DNA of 64,000 nucleotides from the NCBI GenBank assembly GCA_028281105.1, contig JANQKQ010000061.1, positions 18,538 through 82,537 of the forward strand, written 5' to 3'. The stretch is from Rhizobiaceae bacterium. Lineage in GTDB: Bacteria; Pseudomonadota; Alphaproteobacteria; Rhizobiales; Rhizobiaceae. A model generated the notes under the pieces. That model did no database searches, was not told the origin of the DNA, and saw only the letters and a list, made by a program, of their open reading frames with translations. Shown one piece after another: positions 43,467-50,851 of the stretch (position 1 is its first letter; every line of letters begins with the position of its first letter). The translations under genes and the position numbers were made by a program.

Positions 43467-43883
43467 ATGACCGCTGCAGACAAGATGTTCGTCTATCCAA
43501 AGGACGTGGACGCTTTCGGCTTCGACTGGGGCCGGCTGGCGCTCACCGTCGGGCCGGAGGTCAACGCGGCTCGACAGTTCTCCGGCGGCGTGGTCGACCT
43601 GCCGCCGGGCAAGGGCCACACCCGCCACAACCATCCCGGCGCCGAGGAGATCATCTTCATCATCTCCGGCACCGGCGAACAGATGGTCGAGGACGACCAA
43701 GGCAACCCAATCGTGCGCGAAGTGACCACCGGCTGCACCGTATTCGTGCCCGAGAGCCGGTTCCACTCGACGCTCAACACCGGCGACGAGCCGATGAAGA
43801 TCTTCGTGGTCTATTCCCCCGCCGGCCCGGAACTGGCACTGCGCGAACTACCTGATTTCCGCGTGATCCCGGCGGGGCAGTGA
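43467..43883 (+). CDS. Cupin-domain protein
   Basis: A 138-residue single-domain cupin. The metal site is HTRHNHPGAEEIIFIISGTGEQMVEDD (motif 1, with the two histidines and a glutamate) and STLNTGDEPMKIFVVYSPAGPE (motif 2 region, with the preceding RFHSTLN histidine). Small cupins act as isomerases, lyases or dioxygenases on sugar or keto acids. GGAAAGGAA precedes the ATG. It is the third gene of the TetR-controlled operon and therefore probably modifies the same substrate as the Tm-1-like and TIM-barrel proteins. No more specific function is readable. Confidence 0.85.
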   Translation: MTAADKMFVYPKDVDAFGFDWGRLALTVGPEVNAARQFSGGVVDLPPGKGHTRHNHPGAEEIIFIISGTGEQMVEDDQGNPIVREVTTGCTVFVPESRFHSTLNTGDEPMKIFVVYSPAGPELALRELPDFRVIPAGQ

Positions 43884-43922
43884 GCCGCGGCCCCTTCTCG
43901 CCGGCCTCGCACCCCCTCCCGC

Positions 43923-44018
43923 GTCATCCTCGCCCTTGTGGCGAGGATCTAACCCCGATGCCGATAGCCACAGGGTCTCGATAGGGGGTTAGACCCTCGG
44001 GACAAGCCCGAGGGTGAC
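43923..44018. repeat. Dispersed palindromic repeat, copy 1
   Basis: A 96-base inverted repeat bounded by GTC and GAC. The left end is a hairpin ATCCTCGCC-CTTGT-GGCGAGGAT, followed by CTAACCCC. The right end is GGGGTTAG followed by ACCCTCGGG-ACAAG-CCCGAGGGT. Two further copies occur at 53977-54071 and 57009-57101. It fills the gap between the cupin and M24 peptidase genes, which are convergent, so it may also act as a bidirectional terminator. Confidence 0.85.
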
Positions 44019-44061
44019 GGTGTAGGGTCGATCGCCTGTCCGTTAACGGCCGGCCCGCAGC

Positions 44062-45231
44062 TTACGCCACCCCGCCCCTATTCCAGCCACGCCCCTCGGT
44101 GCCGAACATCTCGTAGCCGGTCTCGGTCACCGTGACCGTGTCTTCCAGCTTGATGAAGCCGCGGGAGGAATGCAGCATGGTCGTCTCCACCGACAGCACC
44201 ATGCCGACCTGCAGCGGCCGTTCGGCGTCCACGCCCTCATAGGCCACCGGGTGGTTGGTCATCAGGAACGGCGCTTCGTGGCTGATCAGCCCCATGCCGT
44301 GCACGAAGAAATCGGTGGAATTGGCGTTGGGCTGATCGCGCAGCGTCGCCTGGGCACTATCGACCACCTCCTGGCCCAGAGCACCGGCCTTCACCTTGGA
44401 GAACGCCGCGTGCTGCACGGTATCGATCTCGCCGAGCAGGTCTTCCAGTTCGCCGTCCGGCTCGCCGAGGATGCCCATGCGGCAGATGTCGCCGATATAG
44501 CCGTTCAGATTGCCGCCTGAATCGATCGACAACACCTCGCCTTGTGCCCACGCCTGGTCCGAGGCCGCGCGGTTGTGGCTGGAGCCCAATGTCAGCAGAC
44601 AATATTCGAAATTGAGCCCGCGCGCGCCCTCTTCGCGGCGCAGCCGGTCGATGATCCGGGTCTTGGTGTCGCCCTCGCCCGAGCCGGCGATGGTCGCCTG
44701 CATGGCGTCGGTGATCCGTTCCGAGGCATCCTTGAGCGTCGCCAGCTCCGCCGGCGTCTTGACCGCGCGCAGCCGCTCGAACACGCCGACGGCGTCGACG
44801 AAAGTGACGCCGCCGAGCTTTTCGCCCAGCAGCGCATAAGCATCCGACGGCAGGAAGCCCGGCTCGATGCCGATGCGCGCATTGTCGATGCCCAGGCTGG
44901 CGATGTGTTCGGCCGCCTGCGCCGCCGAGTCCAACGTCCCCCAGCACTTGGCATGGATGGTCGGCGTCCAGAACGGCCGCACCGCATGTTCGCCGCCTTC
45001 CATGACGTTGCCCACATAGGCGGTGTGGTCGGGTGAACCCTTCTTGTAGATCAGGAACGGCAGATAGCGGCTGTGGCCGATCGCGTCCATCGATGAAAAG
45101 AAGATGAACTTGTACCCGCCCATCAGATACTGAACGTTGTGCTTGGACGTGGCGACAAGCAGGTCGATGCCCGCAGCCTCCATCAACCCGTCCAGCCGTT
45201 CGTGATCGAATGGTGTTTGTGCGCTGGCCAT
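44062..45231 (-). CDS. M24-family metallopeptidase (Xaa-Pro aminopeptidase-like)
   Basis: A 389-residue pita-bread-fold peptidase. The five metal ligands appear in order: aspartate in LSIDSGGNLNGY, aspartate in IGDICRMGILG, histidine in FFVHGMGLISHEAPF, glutamate in VLSVETTMLH and glutamate in GFIKLEDTVTV. The N-terminal creatinase-like domain begins FDHERLDGLMEAAGIDLLVATSKHNVQYLMGGY. It may release N-terminal residues before proline or hydrolyse another amide such as a C-N bond in a compatible solute. It sits downstream of the bhc operon but has its own leader with palindromes, including a FadR-type site, so separate control is likely. Confidence 0.87.
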   Translation of the reverse strand: MASAQTPFDHERLDGLMEAAGIDLLVATSKHNVQYLMGGYKFIFFSSMDAIGHSRYLPFLIYKKGSPDHTAYVGNVMEGGEHAVRPFWTPTIHAKCWGTLDSAAQAAEHIASLGIDNARIGIEPGFLPSDAYALLGEKLGGVTFVDAVGVFERLRAVKTPAELATLKDASERITDAMQATIAGSGEGDTKTRIIDRLRREEGARGLNFEYCLLTLGSSHNRAASDQAWAQGEVLSIDSGGNLNGYIGDICRMGILGEPDGELEDLLGEIDTVQHAAFSKVKAGALGQEVVDSAQATLRDQPNANSTDFFVHGMGLISHEAPFLMTNHPVAYEGVDAERPLQVGMVLSVETTMLHSSRGFIKLEDTVTVTETGYEMFGTEGRGWNRGGVA

Positions 45232-45248
45232 GCCGCTCCCCCAATAAG

Positions 45249-45290
45249 CACATCCAGGATAAGTGGATACCGGTTATCCGTCCGGATGTG
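45249..45290. promoter_or_regulatory. Nested inverted repeat in M24 peptidase leader
   Basis: Outer arms CACATCC (45249-45255) and GGATGTG (45284-45290) enclose inner arms GGATAA (45257-45262) and TTATCC (45274-45279). It ends only 18 bases before the peptidase start codon on the minus strand, so it could be an operator or an mRNA structure that covers the leader. Confidence 0.5.
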
Positions 45291-45315
45291 CGTAAAAACA
45301 AAAACTTGAGACGCC

Positions 45316-45338
45316 CGGTTTTGATTCAATCAAAACCG
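45316..45338 (-). terminator. 23-base perfect palindrome downstream of bhcD
   Basis: CGGTTTTGATT and AATCAAAACCG flank a single base. On the minus strand it lies about 110 bases after the bhcD stop and is followed within about 15 bases by a T-rich stretch (TTTTTGTTTTT). It may terminate the bhc operon; a regulator binding site for the peptidase gene is the alternative. Confidence 0.45.
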
Positions 45339-45375
45339 AACAGGCTCTTGAGAACCCGTTTTGGCGGCGCCACAA

Positions 45376-45388
45376 CTGGTCCTACCAG
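45376..45388. promoter_or_regulatory. FadR-type palindrome upstream of M24 peptidase
   Basis: CTGGT-CCT-ACCAG again fits TGGT-N3-ACCA and is close to the classical FadR site. It lies about 150 bases before the peptidase start, the same distance as the matching sites before xylB and the sugar ABC operon. Confidence 0.5.
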
Positions 45389-45446
45389 ATGCGGTGCTGA
45401 GGCCTTATTAGGCTTTCGCGCGGCAAACGGCAATCGCAAATCGCCG

Positions 45447-46412
45447 CTACAAATCGACGCTGGCCGCCACGCCGCGCCCGACCGCCAGCTCGACCGCCGC
45501 CGAAGCGACCGCCAGATCCTGCAGCCCCACGCCGGTGCCGTCGAACAAGGTGATCTCCTCATCCGATGCCCGCCCCGGCTTGGTACCGTTAATGACGGCG
45601 CCGATCTCGGTGATGTCGGCTTCACCGATCAAGCCGGCCTCCACTGCGTGCTGGCACTCGCCGATGGTGACGGACTGCGCCACCTCGTCGGTGAACGCGC
45701 TGGCGGCGGCGACCAGTTCGGCGCCCACCTCCTGCTTGCCCTTGGTGTCGGTGCCCATGCAGGCCAGATGCGTGCCGGGCCGCACCTGCGCCTTTTCCAG
45801 GATCGGCGCGAAGCTCGACGTGATGGTGACGATGACATCGGCCTCGCCGCCCAGCCGGTCGAGATCGACCGCCTCGAACGGCAGGCCGATCTCCTGCGCG
45901 GTGTCGGCCAGCCGCGACAGGCGCTCGCGATTGCGGTTCCAGCCCACGATCCGCTCGAAGCCGCGCTGGCGCACGGCCGCGCGCATCTGGAACGCCGACT
46001 GGTGGCCGGCGCCGACCATGCCCAACACCTTGGCGTCGTCGCGCGCCAGATGCTTGATCGACACGGCCGCCGCGGCCGCGGTGCGCACCGCGGTCAGATA
46101 GTTGCCGCCGACCATCGCCTTGGGCCGTCCGGTATCGGCGTCGAACAGGAACACGGTCGACTGGTGGTTGGTCAGGCCCCTGGCCTCGTTGCCGGGCCAG
46201 TAGCCGCCGGATTTCAGACCGAGCGCCAGACCGTCGCGATCGAAACCGGACTTGAACCCGTACAGCGCATCAGCGTGGCCGATCGCCTCGCGGATGACCG
46301 GGAAATTATAGGCCGCTCCGGATGCCATCGCCGCGAACACGCCCTCCACGGCAGTGAAAGCATCATCCATGCCGATGATCTGGCGGCAGGTCTCTTCGGT
46401 AACGATATACAT
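45447..46412 (-). CDS. bhcD: Iminosuccinate reductase (ornithine cyclodeaminase family)
   Basis: A 321-residue NAD(P)-dependent imine reductase. MYIVTEETCRQIIGMDDAFTAVEGVFAAMASG opens the protein; NYLTAVRTAAAAAVSIKHLARDDAKVLGMVGAGHQSAFQMRA gives the catalytic region and Rossmann glycines; LFDGTGVGLQDLAVAS closes the active site. In the beta-hydroxyaspartate cycle BhcD reduces iminosuccinate to L-aspartate, so recycling the amino donor. It is the last gene of bhcABCD, 12 bases after bhcC. Ornithine cyclodeaminase activity is unlikely in this context. Confidence 0.9.
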   Translation of the reverse strand: MYIVTEETCRQIIGMDDAFTAVEGVFAAMASGAAYNFPVIREAIGHADALYGFKSGFDRDGLALGLKSGGYWPGNEARGLTNHQSTVFLFDADTGRPKAMVGGNYLTAVRTAAAAAVSIKHLARDDAKVLGMVGAGHQSAFQMRAAVRQRGFERIVGWNRNRERLSRLADTAQEIGLPFEAVDLDRLGGEADVIVTITSSFAPILEKAQVRPGTHLACMGTDTKGKQEVGAELVAAASAFTDEVAQSVTIGECQHAVEAGLIGEADITEIGAVINGTKPGRASDEEITLFDGTGVGLQDLAVASAAVELAVGRGVAASVDL

Positions 46413-46424
46413 CGGACAGGCCGC

Positions 46425-47585
46425 CTAATAGGCCAGGCCACGCGCGGTGACCGGCCACAGGCATTCGACCTTGCCGCCGCGCACGCCCACATACCAGTCA
46501 TGCACGTTGCAGGTCGGATCGCAGTGTCCCGGCACCAGCTTCAGCTTGTCGTTGACCTTCAGCGCGCCGTTGGGATCGGCGATGACGCCGTGCTCGTCGG
46601 AACATTTGACATATTCCACATCATCGCGGCCGAACACGACCGGCAGGCCGGAATCGACCGACTGCGCCTTGAGCCCCGCGTCACAGATCGCCTTGTCCGC
46701 CTTGGCGTGGCTCATCACCGAGGTCAGGATGAACAGCGCGTTTTCCCACTCGCCGGCGTCGATGCGGTTGCCGTCCTTGTCGAGGATGCGGCCGTAGTCG
46801 GCGTCCATGAAGGCGTACGAGCCGCATTGCAGCTCGTTGTAGACGCCGGAATTGCCCTCGAAATAGTAGGAGCCGGTGCCGCCGCCGCCGACGATGTCGC
46901 ATTCCAGGCCCTCGGCGTTGAGCGCATCGACCGCATCCTTGACCATGGCGACGGCGATATCGATCTTCGCCTTGCGGTCTTCATACAGGTCCAGGTGCTG
47001 CATGGCGCCCTGATAGGCCTGGATGCCGGAAAACGTCAGGCCCGGCGCGGCATCGATCGCCTTGGCGATCTCGACCACCGCCGGCGTCGTGGTCACCCCG
47101 CAGCGCCCGGCGCCGCAGTCGATCTCCACCAGACATTCGATCGTCGTGCCGTGGCGTTGGGCGGCCTGCGAAAGATCCGCCACATTGTCGATGTCGTCGA
47201 CGCACACGATCGTGCGCGCCAGCTCGGGCAGCCGCGCCAGCCGGTCGATCTTCGCCGGATCGCGCACCTGGTTGGAAACGAGAACGTCCTTGATCCCTGC
47301 GCGCGCGAAAGCCTCGGCCTCGGAGACCTTCTGGCAGCACACGCCGACCGCCTGTCCTAGATCCATCTGAATCTTCGCCACGTCGGCGGACTTGTGCATC
47401 TTGCCGTGCACCCGGTGGCGCACGCCCATCTGCGCGCAGAAGTCGCGCATCTTGGCCACGTTGCGCTCAAAAGCGTCGAGATCGACGACCAGGCACGGGG
47501 TCTGGATATCGGCCTCGTCCATGCCGGGAGCGGCGGGAATGTCGTAGCCTACCTCGAAGCCTTCAAATTTGATCGGTGCGTTCAT
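46425..47585 (-). CDS. bhcC: Beta-hydroxyaspartate aldolase (D-threonine aldolase family)
   Basis: A 386-residue fold-type III PLP enzyme. DIQTPCLVVDLDAFERNVAKMRDFC begins the barrel; the PLP lysine is residue 62 in RVHGKMHKSADVAKIQ; VEIDCGAGRCGV, TFSGIQAYQGAMQH and CDIVGGGGTGSYYFE are the cofactor contacts; PGHCDPTCNVHDWYVGVRGGKVECLWPV carries the metal-binding histidine and cysteine. It condenses glycine with glyoxylate to (2R,3S)-beta-hydroxyaspartate. The gene lies 18 bases after bhcB in the same operon. Gene order and companions separate it from ordinary D-threonine aldolase. Confidence 0.92.
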   Translation of the reverse strand: MNAPIKFEGFEVGYDIPAAPGMDEADIQTPCLVVDLDAFERNVAKMRDFCAQMGVRHRVHGKMHKSADVAKIQMDLGQAVGVCCQKVSEAEAFARAGIKDVLVSNQVRDPAKIDRLARLPELARTIVCVDDIDNVADLSQAAQRHGTTIECLVEIDCGAGRCGVTTTPAVVEIAKAIDAAPGLTFSGIQAYQGAMQHLDLYEDRKAKIDIAVAMVKDAVDALNAEGLECDIVGGGGTGSYYFEGNSGVYNELQCGSYAFMDADYGRILDKDGNRIDAGEWENALFILTSVMSHAKADKAICDAGLKAQSVDSGLPVVFGRDDVEYVKCSDEHGVIADPNGALKVNDKLKLVPGHCDPTCNVHDWYVGVRGGKVECLWPVTARGLAY

Positions 47586-47603
47586 CGCTTGCTCTCCTCG
47601 CCC

Positions 47604-48551
47604 CTACATCCAGGGCAGCTTGTTCAAATCTACGTTGCCGCCGGTGATGATCACGCCCACGCGCTTGCCAGCGAAGATCTCCGGGTTCTTCAAAATGGTC
47701 GCCAGCGGCACCGCGCTCGAAGGCTCCATGACGATCTTCATGCGCTGCCAGGTGAGCATCATCGCGTCGACGATCTCGTCTTCGGTAGCGGTCAGAATGT
47801 CCTCCACATGGTTGGAGACGAAATGCCACGTCAATTCCTTGAGCGGCACCTTCAGCCCGTCGGCGACCGTGTTCGGCGCATCGTCGGCGATGATATGGCC
47901 GGCCTTGAACGAACGCGCCGCATCGTCGGCGTTCTTCGGCTCGGCGGCGTAGATCTTCGTCTTCGGCGCGACGTTCGACAGGGTCAGGCAGGTGCCGGAG
48001 ATCATGCCGCCGCCGCCGATCGGCGCGATCACCGCGTCCAGATCGTCCACCTGTTCGACCAGTTCGCGCGAACAGGTGCCCTGGCCGGCGATCACGCGCG
48101 GATCGTTGTAGGGATGGACGAAATCGGCGCCCGATTTCGCCACCACCTCGGCGAACACTGCCTCGCGCGACGAGGTGGAAGGCTCGCACTCGACCACCGT
48201 GCCGCCATAGCCACGCACGGCCGCCTTCTTGGCGTCGGGCGCCGTCCTCGGCATGACCACGGTCACCGGAATGCCGCGGCGGCCGGCCGCATAGGACAGC
48301 GACAGGCCATGATTGCCCGACGAATGGGTGGCGACGCCCTTGGCCGCCTGCGCTTCGTCCAGCCCGAACACCGCGTTCGACGCGCCCCGCGCCTTGAACG
48401 CCCCGGCCTTCTGGAAGTTCTCGCACTTGAAGAACAGCTGCGCCCCGATGCGCTCGTTCATGAATGTGCTGGTGAGCACCGGCGTGCGGTGAACGTAGTC
48501 GCCGATGCGCTCGTGCGCCGCCTTCACGTCATCGAAAGTGGGAATGTCCAT
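47604..48551 (-). CDS. bhcB: Beta-hydroxyaspartate dehydratase (serine/threonine dehydratase family)
   Basis: A 315-residue fold-type II PLP enzyme. The Schiff-base lysine is in FQKAGAFKARGASNAV (about residue 53), ATHSSGNHGLSLSYAAG binds the substrate carboxylate and IAPIGGGGMISGTCLTLS binds the phosphate. It removes water from beta-hydroxyaspartate to give iminosuccinate, the substrate of BhcD. ATG 48551 follows GAGGGGG by seven bases and is better than the in-frame GTG just before it. It starts 12 bases after bhcA. Confidence 0.92.
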   Translation of the reverse strand: MDIPTFDDVKAAHERIGDYVHRTPVLTSTFMNERIGAQLFFKCENFQKAGAFKARGASNAVFGLDEAQAAKGVATHSSGNHGLSLSYAAGRRGIPVTVVMPRTAPDAKKAAVRGYGGTVVECEPSTSSREAVFAEVVAKSGADFVHPYNDPRVIAGQGTCSRELVEQVDDLDAVIAPIGGGGMISGTCLTLSNVAPKTKIYAAEPKNADDAARSFKAGHIIADDAPNTVADGLKVPLKELTWHFVSNHVEDILTATEDEIVDAMMLTWQRMKIVMEPSSAVPLATILKNPEIFAGKRVGVIITGGNVDLNKLPWM

Positions 48552-48563
48552 CACTACGCCCCC

Positions 48564-49733
48564 TCAACCGGCCGTGGCGCGATAATAATCCGCCGCCGCC
48601 GCGACGCCCGAACCCATTTTGACTGGGAAATCCAGATCGACCATGGCCATCTCGGCGGTGGCGAGCCCGGCAAGCGCCATCACGTCGGTCATCGAGCCCA
48701 GATGGCCGATGCGGAACACTTTGCCGGCCACCTCGCCCAAGCCGACGCCGAACGGCACGCCGTATTTCTCCGCCGCCAGTTTCACGACCTCGGTGCCGTC
48801 CTTGCCCTGTGGGACCACGACCGCACTCACCGTATCGGAATACAGATCCGGCGAAGCCGCGCACAATTCCATCCCCCATGCGGCCACCGCCTTGCGCACG
48901 CCCTCGGCGATGCGGTGGTGGCGGGCGAACACCTGGTCCAGCCCTTCCGCCTCCAGCATACCGATCGCCACATTGAGACCGCGGATCAGGTTTGCCGGCG
49001 GCGTGTACGGGAACCCGCCGGAGGCATTAGTGGCCAGCATATCGCGGAAATCGAAGAAGCAGCGCGGACACTTGGCGGCGTCCATGGCCGCGATCGCCTT
49101 GGCGCTGACCCCCAGGATCGCCAGGCCGGGCGGCAGCATGAAGCCCTTCTGCGAGCCGGTAACGGCGATGTCGATGCCCCACTCGTCCATGCGGAAATCC
49201 ATCGACGCGATCGAGCTGACCCCGTCGACCAGCAGCAGTGCGGGATGCTTTGCAGTATCCATCGCCGCCCTTACGCCGGCCACGTCGGAGCGCACGCCGG
49301 TGGCGGTCTCGTTGTGGGTGGCCAGCACCGCCTTGATCTCGTGGCCGGTGTCCTCAGCCAGGATGCGCCCATACTCTTCGACCGGCGTGCCGGTGCCCCA
49401 GTCGGCTTCGACGATCTGCACATCCAGACCATGGCGCTGGCACAGATCGATCCAGCGGTGAGAGAACATGCCGTGGCGCGCCGCCAGCACTTTGTCGCCC
49501 GGGGACAATGTATTGGTGATCGCCGCCTCCCAGCCGCCCGTGCCGGTCGACGGAAACATGATCACCTCGCCGGCCTCGGTTTTCAGGATGCGCTTGACGC
49601 CGGCCAGCGCAGGCTTGAACACCTCCACGAACGTGTCGGAACGATGATCGATCGACGGGTTGGAAATCGCCCGGCGCAGCTCTTCGGGAATGTTGGTCGG
49701 GCCGGGAATGAAAACCGGATTTTGCGTGGACAT
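48564..49733 (-). CDS. bhcA: L-aspartate:glyoxylate aminotransferase (class V)
   Basis: A 389-residue class V aminotransferase of the serine-glyoxylate group. It opens MSTQNPVFIPGPTNIPEELRRAISNP, with GTGGWEAAITNTLSPGDKVL, LLLVDGVSSIASMDFRMDEWGIDIAVTGSQKGFMLPPGLA in which lysine 196 binds PLP, and GLGEVAGKVFRIGHLG at the C-terminus. It transfers the amino group of aspartate to glyoxylate, giving oxaloacetate (the cycle's output) and glycine. First gene of the operon and divergent from the IclR regulator. Serine-glyoxylate aminotransferase is the nearest alternative; the full bhc context makes BhcA the better call. Confidence 0.92.
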   Translation of the reverse strand: MSTQNPVFIPGPTNIPEELRRAISNPSIDHRSDTFVEVFKPALAGVKRILKTEAGEVIMFPSTGTGGWEAAITNTLSPGDKVLAARHGMFSHRWIDLCQRHGLDVQIVEADWGTGTPVEEYGRILAEDTGHEIKAVLATHNETATGVRSDVAGVRAAMDTAKHPALLLVDGVSSIASMDFRMDEWGIDIAVTGSQKGFMLPPGLAILGVSAKAIAAMDAAKCPRCFFDFRDMLATNASGGFPYTPPANLIRGLNVAIGMLEAEGLDQVFARHHRIAEGVRKAVAAWGMELCAASPDLYSDTVSAVVVPQGKDGTEVVKLAAEKYGVPFGVGLGEVAGKVFRIGHLGSMTDVMALAGLATAEMAMVDLDFPVKMGSGVAAAADYYRATAG

Positions 49734-49879
49734 CGCGAACTCCCCATCGGCTCGTTTCGGTCATCGATCAGCCGACGCAGAATCTAGCAAGCCGAGCGCT
49801 ATGCGGCAATTTTTTTGAAAAATTTTTCCACTAGATGCCGAAATCAGATAGCATGTTGATTCCAAATATGTTTTGAGTT

Positions 49880-49926
49880 TTCCGCACAACGGAATTTGTC
49901 AATCTGGTTCCGTGAACGCAACGGAA
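49880..49926. promoter_or_regulatory. Two TTCCG...CGGAA palindromes, candidate BhcR operators
   Basis: TTCCG-CACAA-CGGAA (49880-49894) and TTCCGT-GAACGCA-ACGGAA (49908-49926) share the same half site and lie 28-30 bases apart in the 228-base divergent gap. Tandem palindromes near the divergent promoters are typical of IclR-family operators. The gap also contains an AT-rich tract near 49810-49830 that resembles a promoter region for bhcA. Confidence 0.65.
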
Positions 49927-49961
49927 GCGGCGGCGCACGGGACAACGATCAGGAAACGCCC

Positions 49962-50810
49962 ATGCCACAGCAAATTGGCCGCAGCCGGGGACGCCCCAGG
50001 TCGTTTCACGACACCGCCCGGCACACATTGGTGCGCTCGCTCGACCGCGCCATGGACCTGTTGAAGGTCGTGGCTTCCGGCTCGGGCATGTCGCTGACCG
50101 AGATCGCCGAAGCCTCCGGCCAGCCGGCGTCCAGCGCCTACCGCGTCCTGCTGACCTTGCAGAAACACGGCATCGTGGAGTTTCAGGAGGCCGGCCAGCT
50201 TTGGCATGTCGGCGTGGAGGCCTTTCGCATCGGCAGCGCCTTTCTCGGCCGCACCTCGATCGTCGAGCAAAGCCGCACGGTGATGCAGGCGATCACCGCG
50301 GCGACGGGTGAAACGGCGAACCTGGCGATCGTCGAGCGCGGCGAAGTCATCTTCGTCAGCCAGGTCGAAACCCATGAGCCGATCCGCGCCTTTTTCGCGC
50401 CGGGCACGAAAGGCCCCATTCACGCCTCGGGCATCGGCAAGGCGCTGCTCGCCTATTTCGACCGCGCCCGCATCGATGCGATCGTCGAAGGCCAGGGTCT
50501 GACGTCCTATACGGCCAAGACCATCATCGACAAGACGGCCCTGCTCGAAGAACTGGCCGCCATCCGCGAGCGCGGCTGGGCGGTGGACGATGAGGAACGA
50601 ACCGATGGCATGCGCTGCATCGCTGCGCCGGTCTTCAATGCTTTTGGCGAGGCGGCCGCGGGAATCTCGCTTTCCGGCCCGTCGGTACGGGTCCGGCGCG
50701 AGCGCGACGCCGAATTCGGCGCGCTGATCAAACAGGCGGCCGACCAGATCACCACCGCCACCGGCGGACGGGCACCGCGCTCCGGCGCCGATGGTCCTGC
50801 GCCCGGCTGA
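49962..50810 (+). CDS. bhcR: IclR-family regulator of the beta-hydroxyaspartate cycle
   Basis: A 282-residue regulator. The helix-turn-helix is LVRSLDRAMDLLKVVASGSGMSLTEIAEASGQPASSAYRVLLTLQKHGIVEF (about residues 23-74), after an AT-hook-like GRSRGRPRSF. The effector domain includes VMQAITAATGETANLAIVERGEVIFVSQVETHEPIRAFFAPGT and GWAVDDEERTDGMRCIAAPVFNAFGEAAAGISLSGP. In Paracoccus BhcR senses glyoxylate and controls bhcABCD. ATG 49962 is preceded by AGGAAA. The divergent placement is the same as in characterised bhc loci. Confidence 0.9.
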   Translation: MPQQIGRSRGRPRSFHDTARHTLVRSLDRAMDLLKVVASGSGMSLTEIAEASGQPASSAYRVLLTLQKHGIVEFQEAGQLWHVGVEAFRIGSAFLGRTSIVEQSRTVMQAITAATGETANLAIVERGEVIFVSQVETHEPIRAFFAPGTKGPIHASGIGKALLAYFDRARIDAIVEGQGLTSYTAKTIIDKTALLEELAAIRERGWAVDDEERTDGMRCIAAPVFNAFGEAAAGISLSGPSVRVRRERDAEFGALIKQAADQITTATGGRAPRSGADGPAPG

Positions 50811-50851
50811 ACGGCCCGGTCCACGTTGCCTTGGAGCGGTTCAGGCCGCCG

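Noticed and set aside
45210..49787. Very long open frames on the plus strand (over 700 codons each) opposite bhcABCD
   Set aside because: They are antisense shadows created by GC-rich codon usage. Their translations are Arg/His/Gly/Asp-rich without family motifs, whereas the minus strand encodes complete known enzymes.
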